From the NCBI GenBank assembly GCA_027487485.1, contig JAIYDN010000027.1, positions 1 to 64,000 of the forward strand: a stretch of DNA of 64,000 nt, given 5' to 3'. This document shows, piece after piece, positions 52,707-61,991 of this stretch. A model generated the notes under the pieces. The model was not told the origin of the DNA. It saw only the letters and a list, made by a program, of their open reading frames with translations, and ran no database searches. Origin of the DNA: Planctomycetaceae bacterium (GTDB taxonomy: Bacteria > Planctomycetota > Planctomycetia > Pirellulales > Pirellulaceae). The position numbers and the translations under genes are program-made. How positions within the stretch are numbered: the stretch's first letter is position 1; each line of letters begins with the position of its first letter.

Positions 52707-54221
52707 TTACCGAGTACTTTCCGAACTGTTTGGGGACGCATCTTTCTTGACCAACATGGAAGCGGTTTCGCCGGTCATGCTGGAAGCGACCCATTGAACA
52801 TATCCGAAATCTGCTTCGCTCAGTCGAGCGAGTGGAACGGTGGTGAAGCTTCCGTTCTCTTTCATCAGCTTGACTTTGTCGGTGAAAATCACAGCAAGTC
52901 GAGCGTTCACTGAATAGGCACCTGTGTTATCAACCCATTGACGATATTCAGCACCCTCAAACTTCGGAGCTGGAGCAGCAGCACCAACACCAAACAAAGC
53001 ATCTAGGGCAGCATCATCGTCATTGGGTGAGGAAACCTTGGTCTTCGGAGTGGAGTTATCAAGATCTGCTGGGTTTGCTGAATCCGTCTTGACAGGCTTA
53101 CCGAAGATGTCTTCAAGGTCCGGTTCGTTTGGATCCTTGGCAGGCGCGTCGACAGGATCTGCCTCTGGCTTAACTTCGTCGTTGAATAGGCCATCGAGAG
53201 CTGCGTCTGCGTTTTCGGCTGGGGCAGCAGGTTCATCTGCGGCGGCCTCGGCGGCAGGTTCACCAAACAGATCGTTATCAGCCATTGGTTCCGCTGCGGG
53301 GTCAGCGTCAGGCATTGCGGGTTCATCCGCTGCGGCTGCTGCAGGTTCGTCGCCGAAAAGTGCGTCGAGGTCGGCCGCTGGTTCGGCAGGCATGTCTGGT
53401 TCGACGGCTGGTTCGACGGCTGGTTCGCCTTCGGGTGCCATTTCTGGTTCAGCCAAGGGATCAGCGACTGCAGGTTCTGCAGCGGGCTCGCCAAACAAAT
53501 CGTCCATCGGCGCATCTGCATCTGGTTCGGCTGCTGGCGGTTCAACTGCGGCGGGCTCTTCCATCATCGGCTCAAGGTCAGCTGGCTCAGCAACCTCAGC
53601 TGGAACTGCTGCGTCTTCGAGCGGCATTGCATCATCGGGAGCCAAAGCTGCTGGCTCAGGCTCGACGATTGCGGGCTCGGGTTCCACGGGTGCCATTTCT
53701 GGTTCTACCAAAGGTGCTTCGGCAGCTGGCTCAACGACAGCCGGTTCAATCACAGCTGGTTCAACGACTGCAGGTTCAATCACGGCAGGAATCGGATCGA
53801 CAGCAGGTGGAGCAACCGCTGGAGTCTTAGGAGCAGGAGCTACTTCCAGGGGTTTAACCGTATTTGCGGGTGCCGGAGGGACGTCCGAGGCCGAAGGGGT
53901 TTCTGTCTTCGTTTCGGATGCTGGAACGGGTGAAACCACCGCTGGGCAAGCGAGTTCGGTAGGAGCTGAATCGCATGAACTCACTGTTGCTGGAGCACAA
54001 GGATCCGAAACTACACATGGCGAAGGTGTTTCGCATGCAGGAACAACAATACATGTTGGTTCGCAATCAACCACGGAGCAGGCGTCGGCAGCTGGTTTAC
54101 AACCGTCACGATGAAGCAGTCTGTCCATCCAACGTCCGGCGGAAACAGGCGTGAACGTGATGAGCGTGCACAGTGTTGCGACCAATGCGAGTCGAACCCA
54201 ATATGTGAACGGCTTGGACAT
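52707..54221 (-). CDS. Secreted Ala/Pro/Glu-rich protein with C-terminal SHD1 domain
   Basis: 504 residues. A signal peptide (LALVATLCTLITFTPVSA) leads to a cysteine-containing stretch, then about 330 residues of low-complexity VEP/AEP repeats, and a C-terminal SHD1 domain (about 432-495) with EYRQWVDNTGAYSVNARLAV and RLSEADFGYVQWV. SHD1 domains in eukaryotes bind peptides, while their planctomycete role is unknown. The low-complexity part creates a long open frame on the opposite strand. Confidence 0.85.
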   Translation of the reverse strand: MSKPFTYWVRLALVATLCTLITFTPVSAGRWMDRLLHRDGCKPAADACSVVDCEPTCIVVPACETPSPCVVSDPCAPATVSSCDSAPTELACPAVVSPVPASETKTETPSASDVPPAPANTVKPLEVAPAPKTPAVAPPAVDPIPAVIEPAVVEPAVIEPAVVEPAAEAPLVEPEMAPVEPEPAIVEPEPAALAPDDAMPLEDAAVPAEVAEPADLEPMMEEPAAVEPPAAEPDADAPMDDLFGEPAAEPAVADPLAEPEMAPEGEPAVEPAVEPDMPAEPAADLDALFGDEPAAAAADEPAMPDADPAAEPMADNDLFGEPAAEAAADEPAAPAENADAALDGLFNDEVKPEADPVDAPAKDPNEPDLEDIFGKPVKTDSANPADLDNSTPKTKVSSPNDDDAALDALFGVGAAAPAPKFEGAEYRQWVDNTGAYSVNARLAVIFTDKVKLMKENGSFTTVPLARLSEADFGYVQWVASSMTGETASMLVKKDASPNSSESTR

Positions 54222-54504
54222 GAACCCAACTCCTCTTCTAAATTCTCTATGTAATGCAAAAAGTCAGCAAAACCGGCACAACCGGACGAACGATGCAATG
54301 GTAATTCAATCGCGGGGGAGCCGCAAGGAATTTGTATCGAATGGGAAAAACGAAGTAGTTACGCAAAATGGAAGTTCGGAAGAACTGGTCGAGGAATCTG
54401 TCCTTGATTTCCCAAATGCTTTAGATTCATACAAATCCGATGTACGAAACGCCGAACGTAACGTCTATAGCTGCTATTCTTCACGCTCCGAAACATCTGT
54501 CAAA

Positions 54505-56349
54505 ATGGCCAATCGCTTTTTCAAATCGCTAGTAGGCAATTGGTCGCTGGAGCGAAAGTGCCTTCTTTTTCTAGGTTTGGCGTTGCTTGGATCGCTTTTG
54601 GTCGCCTTTGTTGCCGTCCAGATTGTGGCTTCCCGCCTGGTGATGGAAACGACACGGCAGTCCGCCCGCGACCATGCCAATTCGGTGATTGGATGGAAGC
54701 ACATCAACGTTTTTGGCCAAGTTCCGGCGGGTTCGGTTAGCCTTCTCGACCCAGCAGTCATCCAGGCTCAGAATCGTCGAACGAAAATTTTAGAGCTGCT
54801 GAAGGGGTTTATGCTGGAATCCAGTATTCGGTACCAGATTCTTCGCATCGACGACAATTTGGAACACGAGTCGCTTTCCGCCCCGGTTGCAACTGGAGAC
54901 GATCTTCCGAAACTCAACCGGATCTTTGAGCGATTGGCGGAACGGGAGCTTGTTGATAATCCAGGAAAGACCGATGCTGGACTGCCCCAAACGTCCGCAG
55001 TCCCTTCCAAAAACTCCAACGGCGAAACCCCTGCGGCTCCAGGTGGTGACCGGGCTAACAACCCAACCAGCGAAACCTTGGTCTTGCAGGATAAGCCAAG
55101 TCTACAGGACGCGGCGTCGCTTGTTCCTCCAGTAACGAGCCCCAGAGCGTATGTTTTCGAAGAACTGGTGCAGTCCGACGGATACTATCTTTACTATCAT
55201 CCCATCGCGTTTGATCCCAATTGCTTGACTTGTCATGCGAACCCGCAAAACAAGTCTCCTTTTCGGGTGATGCGAGTTCAGATGCCCTACAGCAATACAC
55301 GTGTTCTGAGCATGTGGAGCTATTCGATTTTGACGTCGATTGCCATATGCACGTTGGCAACGTCGTTGTTTTTCATCCATTGGGTTCTGAAGAGCTTGGT
55401 GATTCGCCCGCTTAGTTACCTGAAGCAGGTGTCGGAGGAGATCACACGGGGGGATACGAAGCTTCGATTTCAATTAGAGACAGAGGATGAGTTTTTCGAG
55501 TTGGCGGAATCATTCAATCGCATGCTCCGTCACTTGACCGAGACTCAGGACCAGCTTCAGTCAGTCAATAAGCAGTTGGATTTACGGGTCGATGAGCTTG
55601 CTCGAGTCAATTTGCAATTATTCGAAGCCAATCGATTGAAAGGAGACTTTATGGCTAACATGAGCCACGAGCTTCGTACACCATTGAACAGCATCTTGGG
55701 GTTCAGTGAAGTGTTGCAAGGTTTTGAAACACTCACCGACAAACAGCGTCGTTATGCTTCTAACATTCAGAGCAGCGGCCGGCTTCTCCTGGACATGATC
55801 AATGATATTTTAGACTTGGCCAAGGTTGAGGCCGGGAAAATGGAAGTGCGGCCGACCGAGTTTTGCGTGCTTTCCGTCATGGAATCGCAATGCGAAATCC
55901 TTCGAAAGATGGCTGAAGACAAGAACATTGACCTGAGAGTGGATTCGTCGCAAACCGAAATGCGAATTACACAGGATCAAGGTAAATTGCAGCAAATCTT
56001 GACGAACCTTCTGTCCAACGCCATCAAGTTCACGCCTGAAGGGGGCTTGGTTACGGTCAGTTGCGAATGGTTAAACGAGAGCGATTTCTTCATGTCGGTT
56101 TCGGACACCGGGGTCGGCGTCGCGGAAACGGACCATGAAGTGATTTTTGAAAAGTTCCGTCAAGCGAATGGAATCGCGGGGGCCGATGGACTCACCCGAG
56201 AGTTTTCGGGAACCGGGCTAGGGCTGTCGATTGTCCGGGAGTTGTGCCGGCTGTTGGGGGGCGACATCACGCTCAAGAGCCAATTGGGGTGCGGTAGTAC
56301 CTTTCGGGTGGTTCTTCCCAGAAATTACGCTACTTTTGCAAATGGTTGA
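54505..56349 (+). CDS. Sensor histidine kinase with haem-c-type sensor domain, no partner
   Basis: About 614 residues from ATG 54505; the frame is open further upstream but overlaps the divergent gene. Two membrane segments (about 18-45 and 267-294) flank a periplasmic sensor. That sensor contains CLTCH (residues 240-244) in the context FDPNCLTCHANPQNKSPF, like the DUF3365/Tll0287 haem-c-binding family. Then HAMP, HisKA with phosphorylation H388 in FMANMSHELRTPLN, and HATPase with N- and G-boxes (SDTGVGVAE, GTGLGLSI). It would sense redox state. No response regulator is adjacent. Confidence 0.85.
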   Translation: MANRFFKSLVGNWSLERKCLLFLGLALLGSLLVAFVAVQIVASRLVMETTRQSARDHANSVIGWKHINVFGQVPAGSVSLLDPAVIQAQNRRTKILELLKGFMLESSIRYQILRIDDNLEHESLSAPVATGDDLPKLNRIFERLAERELVDNPGKTDAGLPQTSAVPSKNSNGETPAAPGGDRANNPTSETLVLQDKPSLQDAASLVPPVTSPRAYVFEELVQSDGYYLYYHPIAFDPNCLTCHANPQNKSPFRVMRVQMPYSNTRVLSMWSYSILTSIAICTLATSLFFIHWVLKSLVIRPLSYLKQVSEEITRGDTKLRFQLETEDEFFELAESFNRMLRHLTETQDQLQSVNKQLDLRVDELARVNLQLFEANRLKGDFMANMSHELRTPLNSILGFSEVLQGFETLTDKQRRYASNIQSSGRLLLDMINDILDLAKVEAGKMEVRPTEFCVLSVMESQCEILRKMAEDKNIDLRVDSSQTEMRITQDQGKLQQILTNLLSNAIKFTPEGGLVTVSCEWLNESDFFMSVSDTGVGVAETDHEVIFEKFRQANGIAGADGLTREFSGTGLGLSIVRELCRLLGGDITLKSQLGCGSTFRVVLPRNYATFANG

Positions 56350-56452
56350 CCCTTTTGGAAAGGGGATGCGATCACATACTTTATTTATCTGAAGAAAACG
56401 GGATAATGCCTTTTTCTGGTCACCCAACCCCAACGAAGCTTTTTCCTAGCCA

Positions 56453-57514
56453 ATGGCTATCACGTACAAAGACAGCGGTGTAGATCTCGAGCTTTACGAA
56501 CAAGCCATGCAGCGTTTGCCTCGCTTGATGCATCGCACTTTCACTCCGCGCGTTGTTCGCAACGACGGTGGATTCGCGGGCTTGTATGCATTGGATTTCG
56601 CAAAGTCCATTTTTTCTAGGAACTACCAAGAACCCATCTTGGTTTCGGGGACGGATGGCGTCGGCACCAAGCTGAAGGTGGCTATCAAGGCGGGTTACCA
56701 CGGAACGGTCGGAATCGATCTTGTCGCGATGTGCGTCAACGATGTTCTGTGCACGGGGGCGGAGCCTTTGTTCTTCTTGGACTACGTCGCTATGTCCAAA
56801 GACAATCCCCCTTTGCTGGAAGAAATCGTTAAGGGGATTTCGGATGGTTGTATCGATGCGGAGTGCAGTCTGCTGGGTGGTGAGACTGCCATCATGCCCG
56901 ACCTTTACCAACAGGACGATTACGACCTCGCAGGTTTCTGCGTTGGGGTCGTCGAGAAAAAGAATCTGATTTCAGGCAAGGAGATTGCACCGGGGGACGT
57001 GATCTTGGGCGTGAACTCGTCCGGAATTCACTCGAACGGCTTCAGTCTCGTTCGCAAAGTGGTTTTTGAAGCGGCGGGCTTGAGCATGGACACGCACGTG
57101 GAAGAGCTTGGTGGCACGGTCGGAAAGACATTGATGACCCCCACCTTGATCTACAGCCGTTTGACGCGCGCGGTCCTGAGCCACTACCGGATCAAAAACG
57201 TTGTTCATGGGATTGGGCACATCACTGGTGGAGGACTTCTGGAAAACACAGAGCGGATTTTGCCTCCCAATGTGGACCTGGTTTTCGAGCGAGGCTCATG
57301 GAATGTTTTGCCTGTTTTTGATTGGATCGCTCGTCTTGGCAGCATTGAACAAAATGAAATGGACCATGTCTTCAACATGGGGATTGGGTTAGTATTGATC
57401 GTAAGCCCGTATTACGCTGCAAGCATTAAGTCCATCGTGGAAGCCCAGGGGTACCAATGTTGGAATATTGGCAAAGCAGTAAGCGGTGTGGGAAAAAGTC
57501 GCTTCGCTTCGTAA
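56453..57514 (+). CDS. purM: Phosphoribosylformylglycinamidine cyclo-ligase (AIR synthase)
   Basis: 353 residues. It has [13 protein letters not shown], the [20 protein letters not shown] motif, [13 protein letters not shown] and the C-terminal [18 protein letters not shown]. It makes AIR in purine synthesis. The next gene nrdR starts 34 bases later on the same strand. Confidence 0.95.
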   Translation: MAITYKDSGVDLELYEQAMQRLPRLMHRTFTPRVVRNDGGFAGLYALDFAKSIFSRNYQEPILVSGTDGVGTKLKVAIKAGYHGTVGIDLVAMCVNDVLCTGAEPLFFLDYVAMSKDNPPLLEEIVKGISDGCIDAECSLLGGETAIMPDLYQQDDYDLAGFCVGVVEKKNLISGKEIAPGDVILGVNSSGIHSNGFSLVRKVVFEAAGLSMDTHVEELGGTVGKTLMTPTLIYSRLTRAVLSHYRIKNVVHGIGHITGGGLLENTERILPPNVDLVFERGSWNVLPVFDWIARLGSIEQNEMDHVFNMGIGLVLIVSPYYAASIKSIVEAQGYQCWNIGKAVSGVGKSRFAS

Positions 57515-57547
57515 AACCTCTCACATTACAACAAGTCATCATCCTTC

Positions 57548-58045
57548 ATGCGATGCCCTTACTGCTACAGCGATAACGATGGTGTCCGCGACTCCAGAAT
57601 CGTGGAAGACGGCAAGGCGATACGCCGGCGTCGTTTTTGCAATCAATGTCGGCGCAGATTCACCACATACGAACGGGTGGAAGGGCTCTTGCAGGTCCGG
57701 AAACGGGATGGAACCTGCCAGGATTTTAGTCGTGCCAAGATAGAGCGAGGCTTACGAGCTGCTTGCTGGAAACGCACGTTCGAGCCAGAGGCGGTCGAGA
57801 AACTGGCTGCTGAAATCGAGTCGCACATTCTTGATAACTACGAAAAAGAAGTTACGAGCGAAGAGGTCGGGAACCTGTGCATGGAATACTTGCGCGAAGT
57901 AGATCAGGTTGCATTCGTTCGGTTTGCTAGTGTTTACCGAAGCTTCAGCGATGCGCAAGCGTTCGTTGATGAATTAACGCCCATCCTAAAGCCGAAAGTC
58001 AAAGCCAAAAAGAAAAAGATAGGCAAAGATGGCTCCGCTTCCTAA
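57548..58045 (+). CDS. nrdR: NrdR transcriptional repressor
   Basis: 165 residues, typical for NrdR. The N-terminal zinc ribbon MRCPYCYSDNDGVRDSRIVE with CNQCRRRFTTYERVE, then the ATP-cone domain with KRDGTCQDFSRAKIERGLRA. It represses ribonucleotide reductase genes by sensing nucleotides. The C terminus has an added lysine-rich tail. Operon with purM likely; gmd follows 34 bases later. Confidence 0.95.
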   Translation: MRCPYCYSDNDGVRDSRIVEDGKAIRRRRFCNQCRRRFTTYERVEGLLQVRKRDGTCQDFSRAKIERGLRAACWKRTFEPEAVEKLAAEIESHILDNYEKEVTSEEVGNLCMEYLREVDQVAFVRFASVYRSFSDAQAFVDELTPILKPKVKAKKKKIGKDGSAS

Positions 58046-58078
58046 ACCGTTTTTGCTTCAGCGCGCACCAGGTACCGA

Positions 58079-59083
58079 ATGAATCTTCCGCCCTCGGCAA
58101 TCATCACTGGCATCACTGGCCAGGATGGTTCTTACTTGTGCGAGCTCTTGCTGGAAAAAGGGTACATCGTTCATGGTATCGTTCGACGCAGTAGTTCTTT
58201 GGACCGCCCGCGGTTGCTGAGCCATTACAACGATCCCGACATTTACGGGAAGCGTTTGTTTTTGCACTATGCCGACCTGACGGATCCAACCTCGATTCGC
58301 CGCATCATCGCTCAGACGGCGCCGATCGAGTTCTACCATTTGGCCGGTCAGTCGCACGTAGGCTTGAGCTTCGAGATTCCCGAAAGCACTTGCGATCTCA
58401 CAGCCATGGGCACTCTTCGCATTATGGAGATCTTGCGAGACCAACCTAATAATCCACGATTTCTGCACGCGAGCAGTCGAGAAATTTTCGGTACCCCCGC
58501 TGTCTCGCCTCAAGATGAATCCACCCCTCAGAATCCGAACTCGCCCTATGGATGTGCGAAGTCCTTTGCGACACAGATGGTCAGGGTTTACAGGGATTCC
58601 CATGGGTTGTTCTTCTGCAATGCGATTTGCTACAACCACGAAAGTCCACGCCGCGCCGAGAACTTTGTCACGCGGAAGATTACCCTTGCAGTCGCAAGAA
58701 TTAAGCTTGGATTGCAATCCAAGCTGATGCTTGGCTCTATGGACTCCGCTCGAGATTGGGGCTATGCCAAGGAATATGCTGAAGCCATGTGGCGGATTCT
58801 CCAGCATGACCAACCCGATGACTACGTGCTGGCGACGGGTACAAGCTATACCGTCCGTGAGTTTGCTGAAGTAGCTTTCAGCCATGTTGGACTGGATTGG
58901 AAGAAGTATATTGAACAGGATCAACGGTTCATTCGACCTGCCGATGCGGAATCGCTATTGGGAAATGCTTCGAAGGCTCAACGCGTTCTGGGCTGGACCG
59001 CGAGAACCAAGATGCATGAATTGGTTCGAATCATGGTGGATTATGACATGGATCGACTTAGCCAGTCCAAAGAAAGAACATAA
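58079..59083 (+). CDS. gmd: GDP-mannose 4,6-dehydratase
   Basis: 334 residues. NAD(P)-binding GITGQDGSYLCELLLEKGY, the family signature RRSSSLDRPRL, catalytic YGCAK, and the FVTRKITL with CYNHESPRRAEN stretch typical of GMD. It makes the fucose/perosamine precursor of surface glycans. It follows nrdR in the same run. Confidence 0.9.
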   Translation: MNLPPSAIITGITGQDGSYLCELLLEKGYIVHGIVRRSSSLDRPRLLSHYNDPDIYGKRLFLHYADLTDPTSIRRIIAQTAPIEFYHLAGQSHVGLSFEIPESTCDLTAMGTLRIMEILRDQPNNPRFLHASSREIFGTPAVSPQDESTPQNPNSPYGCAKSFATQMVRVYRDSHGLFFCNAICYNHESPRRAENFVTRKITLAVARIKLGLQSKLMLGSMDSARDWGYAKEYAEAMWRILQHDQPDDYVLATGTSYTVREFAEVAFSHVGLDWKKYIEQDQRFIRPADAESLLGNASKAQRVLGWTARTKMHELVRIMVDYDMDRLSQSKERT

Positions 59084-59090
59084 AGCTACC

Positions 59091-59729
59091 GTGGAGACGC
59101 ATAAGAACGTATCGGGGAAATTGGAGTTTCTGAAGGCCACTGCCATCGGTGGCATCTTCTTTCTACTGCCGCTCATCATTATTGGAAGCTTTCTAGTGAA
59201 GCTGGGACAATTCTGCATCGTGGCTGCAAAGTCGCTCGAAGCGATTGTTCCGATTCAAGCGATCGGGGGCCATGTGTTGCTGTTTGCCGCAGGCCTTGTC
59301 GCGGTCGTTGCTTGTTGCTTTTTGGCAGGGCTGATCGCGCAACGGTCCTTTGCAAAACGTTTCACCGAACGGATCGAGAAACAGCTTCAAATCGCGTTTC
59401 CCCGTTATACGATTGTGAAAGATCGATTATCCGGAAACATTGGTGGGGAGCACTTTAAGTCGGAATTAAAGACCGTTTTGGTTCGTGGGCATGACGGTTG
59501 TTTCCGACTGGGCCTCGAAGTGGAACGGACTTCGGGCGATTGGGCAACCATTTACTTTCCAGGTTCGCCTGATCCATGGGCTGGTCAAGTTGCCATTGTT
59601 CCTGACAGCCAATTGCAAACACTGGAAGTGGATTTTATTGCCGCGATGACCACTCTGGAAAAACTAGGTCGGCAATTTCAAGCAACGACCAAAGCCGATT
59701 TGTTTTTGCGGAACAAGCTAGAAGGTTAG
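59091..59729 (+). CDS. DUF502 membrane protein
   Basis: About 212 residues from GTG 59091, eight bases after the gmd stop; ATG 59043 within gmd is an alternative. Two transmembrane segments (GGIFFLLPLIIIGSFLVKL and GHVLLFAAGLVAVVACCFLA) are followed by a soluble domain with GSPDPWAGQVAIVP, the DUF502 signature. Function unknown. Confidence 0.75.
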   Translation: METHKNVSGKLEFLKATAIGGIFFLLPLIIIGSFLVKLGQFCIVAAKSLEAIVPIQAIGGHVLLFAAGLVAVVACCFLAGLIAQRSFAKRFTERIEKQLQIAFPRYTIVKDRLSGNIGGEHFKSELKTVLVRGHDGCFRLGLEVERTSGDWATIYFPGSPDPWAGQVAIVPDSQLQTLEVDFIAAMTTLEKLGRQFQATTKADLFLRNKLEG

Positions 59730-59735
59730 TTTGCG

Positions 59736-60830
59736 CTAGCTTGTCTTGAGCACTTCGAGCACGTATTGCATGTCCGCGGGCATTGGGGCTTCGAAGGCCA
59801 TAGGTTCATCGGTTTTTGGGTGCACGAATTCGAGACGGTGCGCATGAAGCGCTTGTCGTTCGAGCACGATCTCTGCATCGCTCTCTTGAGGAGCAAGACC
59901 TCGGACGTAGCGTCGTTGCAGTTGCCCTCGCGTTATCGATGCATGCCCACCATAAAGACGATCGCAAAGAACAGGGCATCCGATATGGGCCAAATGCAGT
60001 CGGATTTGATGAGTTCGTCCGGTCTTAGGAAAGACGTTCAGCAGCATATAACCTCGAAAGCGTTGCATTACCTCAAAATGAGTCTCCGCATCGCGACTGG
60101 AGGAATGGCCTGCGCGGCAAGCCATTTTGTCCCGTTGGAACGGGTGGTGACCGATAGGTTGGCTAATGCGGTCTCGGTCGCGGTCTAAGGAACCAGACAC
60201 AATTGCAATGTAGGTCTTTTTCACTTCGCGCGCTTCGAATTGGGCGCAGAGCTTGAAATGGACTTCATTTGTTTTTGCAATTGCAATCACTCCGCTGGTG
60301 TCGCGATCCAATCGGTGTACGATGCCAGGTCGAGTCGGTCCGCCGGCATCGCTGAGATCTTTAAAGTGGTAGGCAAGCGCGGCCGTTAATGTCCCAGACC
60401 AATGTCCTTTCGCGGGATGCACAACCATCCCGGGTGGTTTGTTGACGATCACCATGCATTCGTCTTCAAACAGAATGTCCAGAGGAATGTTTTCTGCGAT
60501 CGGTCCATCGGAGGGAGGCAACGGAAGCAGCTGGATGGTAACAACATGACCAGCAAAGACTTTGAAGGCGGGCTTCACCGGCTTGCCATCAACGAAAACC
60601 TTGTTTTCTGCAACTATCTTTCGCAGGAAAACTCGGCTGTAACCATCCAACATTAAGGTGAGAACCAAATCCACTCGTTTGCCCGAGTGCTCTTCGGAGA
60701 CCACGAATTCCACATTGCGATCCGCGTCAATTAGCGACGGCGCAATTGGATCGCCCATTTCGGAGAGTAACTCCGTCGGCAATTCAAACTCATCCAACGG
60801 GATCTCTTCCGGAACATCAGCGCTGGACAT
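59736..60830 (-). CDS. RluA/RluD-family pseudouridine synthase
   Basis: 364 residues with an S4 domain (about 45-110: RVFLRKIVAENKVFVDGKPV) and the catalytic core with VHRLDRDTSGVIAIAKTN, where D is the catalytic aspartate, and GRTHQIRLHLAHIGCPVLCD. It modifies ribosomal or other RNA; RluD-type by domain order, exact target uncertain. Convergent with the DUF502 gene. Confidence 0.9.
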   Translation of the reverse strand: MSSADVPEEIPLDEFELPTELLSEMGDPIAPSLIDADRNVEFVVSEEHSGKRVDLVLTLMLDGYSRVFLRKIVAENKVFVDGKPVKPAFKVFAGHVVTIQLLPLPPSDGPIAENIPLDILFEDECMVIVNKPPGMVVHPAKGHWSGTLTAALAYHFKDLSDAGGPTRPGIVHRLDRDTSGVIAIAKTNEVHFKLCAQFEAREVKKTYIAIVSGSLDRDRDRISQPIGHHPFQRDKMACRAGHSSSRDAETHFEVMQRFRGYMLLNVFPKTGRTHQIRLHLAHIGCPVLCDRLYGGHASITRGQLQRRYVRGLAPQESDAEIVLERQALHAHRLEFVHPKTDEPMAFEAPMPADMQYVLEVLKTS

Positions 60831-60880
60831 GGGGTATCAAATCAATAGAAGAGAATCAGCAAAGACAAAAAAAGACGCGT

Positions 60881-61801
60881 CTACTTTGGCTCTGTGGCCG
60901 GAGCTTCAGCGGCTACCGGAGCGTCTGCAGCAGGTGTTTGTGTAGCAGGCGGTTCTGCAGCAGGTGGTGGCACTGCGGCCGGTTCGGTGGCGGGTGTTGC
61001 TGCAGCTGCAGGCTCAGCAGCTGTAGGCTCAGCAGCTGCAGGCTCTGTGGCTGCGGGTTCGGTTACGGCCGGTTCGGTTGTTGAACCTGCCGGTTCGGCT
61101 GGCTTATCCGATGGAAGGTAATCTTTGAATTGGAAATCTGGGGCGCCGGGCAATGGCAGCTTGACTGGTTCGGCTTGTTGCAAAGCAGGAACGGCGGACT
61201 TGCGTTGCTTGTACCAAGCGAAGAAGGCCTCCCCTGACTTGCTTTCGATCCAATTGATTCGTTGATTGATGCTTGCCAACAGTTCGGCACTCAATCCAGG
61301 AGTGGCCGTTACCTTGCGATAACAGGAAACCGCTTGTTCGGATTCGCCCAATCCTTCGGCCGCTTGTGCTTGACCAAACCAGGCACGTTCCTTGAGGAAA
61401 ACGTCGCTTGTGGTGCTTGTTACGGCTTGATACTCGTCGATCGCTTGCTTGAAATACTGCTCAGCGACTTCTCGATCTACGTAGACTCGTTCCAAAGCCT
61501 TGGCCATGTACGCGTCGCCTGCCTTTTGCTTTGCCCATTGGCCTGCCGATGTGCCGGCAAAGTCGCTGGAAATGGAGGTCAATTCGGACGGGTCCGTATC
61601 CGAAAAATACAAGGCCGTCCAAGCTTTCGCGGCCGCTGTTTCTTGCATCGAAGAATAAAGTCCGTATCCGAGCAGGCTAACCAAAACAATCGCCGAAACG
61701 GCAAGAATTGCTGGCAATGCTTTCTTTACCTTGACAAACTGAGCTTCAATTTTGTCGGCAAGTAGGTTCGATTCTTGAATTTGTTTTCGTTCGCTCTTCA
61801 T
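60881..61801 (-). CDS. TPR-like membrane protein with Ala/Pro/Thr-rich tail
   Basis: 306 residues. One transmembrane segment near the N terminus (ALPAILAVSAIVLVSLLGYG) and a helical, YfgM/TPR_21-like periplasmic part with TASAWTALYFSDTDPSEL-type and EQYFKQAIDEYQAV helices, then a long AEP/ATEP low-complexity tail. YfgM-type proteins act with periplasmic chaperones; this is the closest fit but not certain. The tail resembles the SHD1 protein at 52.7 kb. Confidence 0.6.
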   Translation of the reverse strand: MKSERKQIQESNLLADKIEAQFVKVKKALPAILAVSAIVLVSLLGYGLYSSMQETAAAKAWTALYFSDTDPSELTSISSDFAGTSAGQWAKQKAGDAYMAKALERVYVDREVAEQYFKQAIDEYQAVTSTTSDVFLKERAWFGQAQAAEGLGESEQAVSCYRKVTATPGLSAELLASINQRINWIESKSGEAFFAWYKQRKSAVPALQQAEPVKLPLPGAPDFQFKDYLPSDKPAEPAGSTTEPAVTEPAATEPAAAEPTAAEPAAAATPATEPAAVPPPAAEPPATQTPAADAPVAAEAPATEPK

Positions 61802-61991
61802 ATCGTCGCGCCGTCAAATTGGGCTAAATGTGATTTTCTCTGGGATTTTGTTGGTCTATCGCGGCTCAGTATAGGGCCCTTGGTCCGATTCCTCAATAGT
61901 GGTATCCCTGGACGGCTACGGTAAGTTTCGCCGCTTGGATTGGCGAGCCCTTGTTCGAGCTTTTTCGCATCGCTCTGGCGTAAATCCTTGG

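Noticed and set aside
53023-54114. Long + strand ORF of 363 codons opposite the SHD1 gene
   Set aside because: Its Gly/Ser/Ala repeats are the complement of the Val/Glu/Pro/Ala repeat; the minus strand gene has a signal peptide and a recognisable domain.
58058-58924. 288-codon antisense ORF in gmd
   Set aside because: Shadow frame; gmd motifs are on the + strand.
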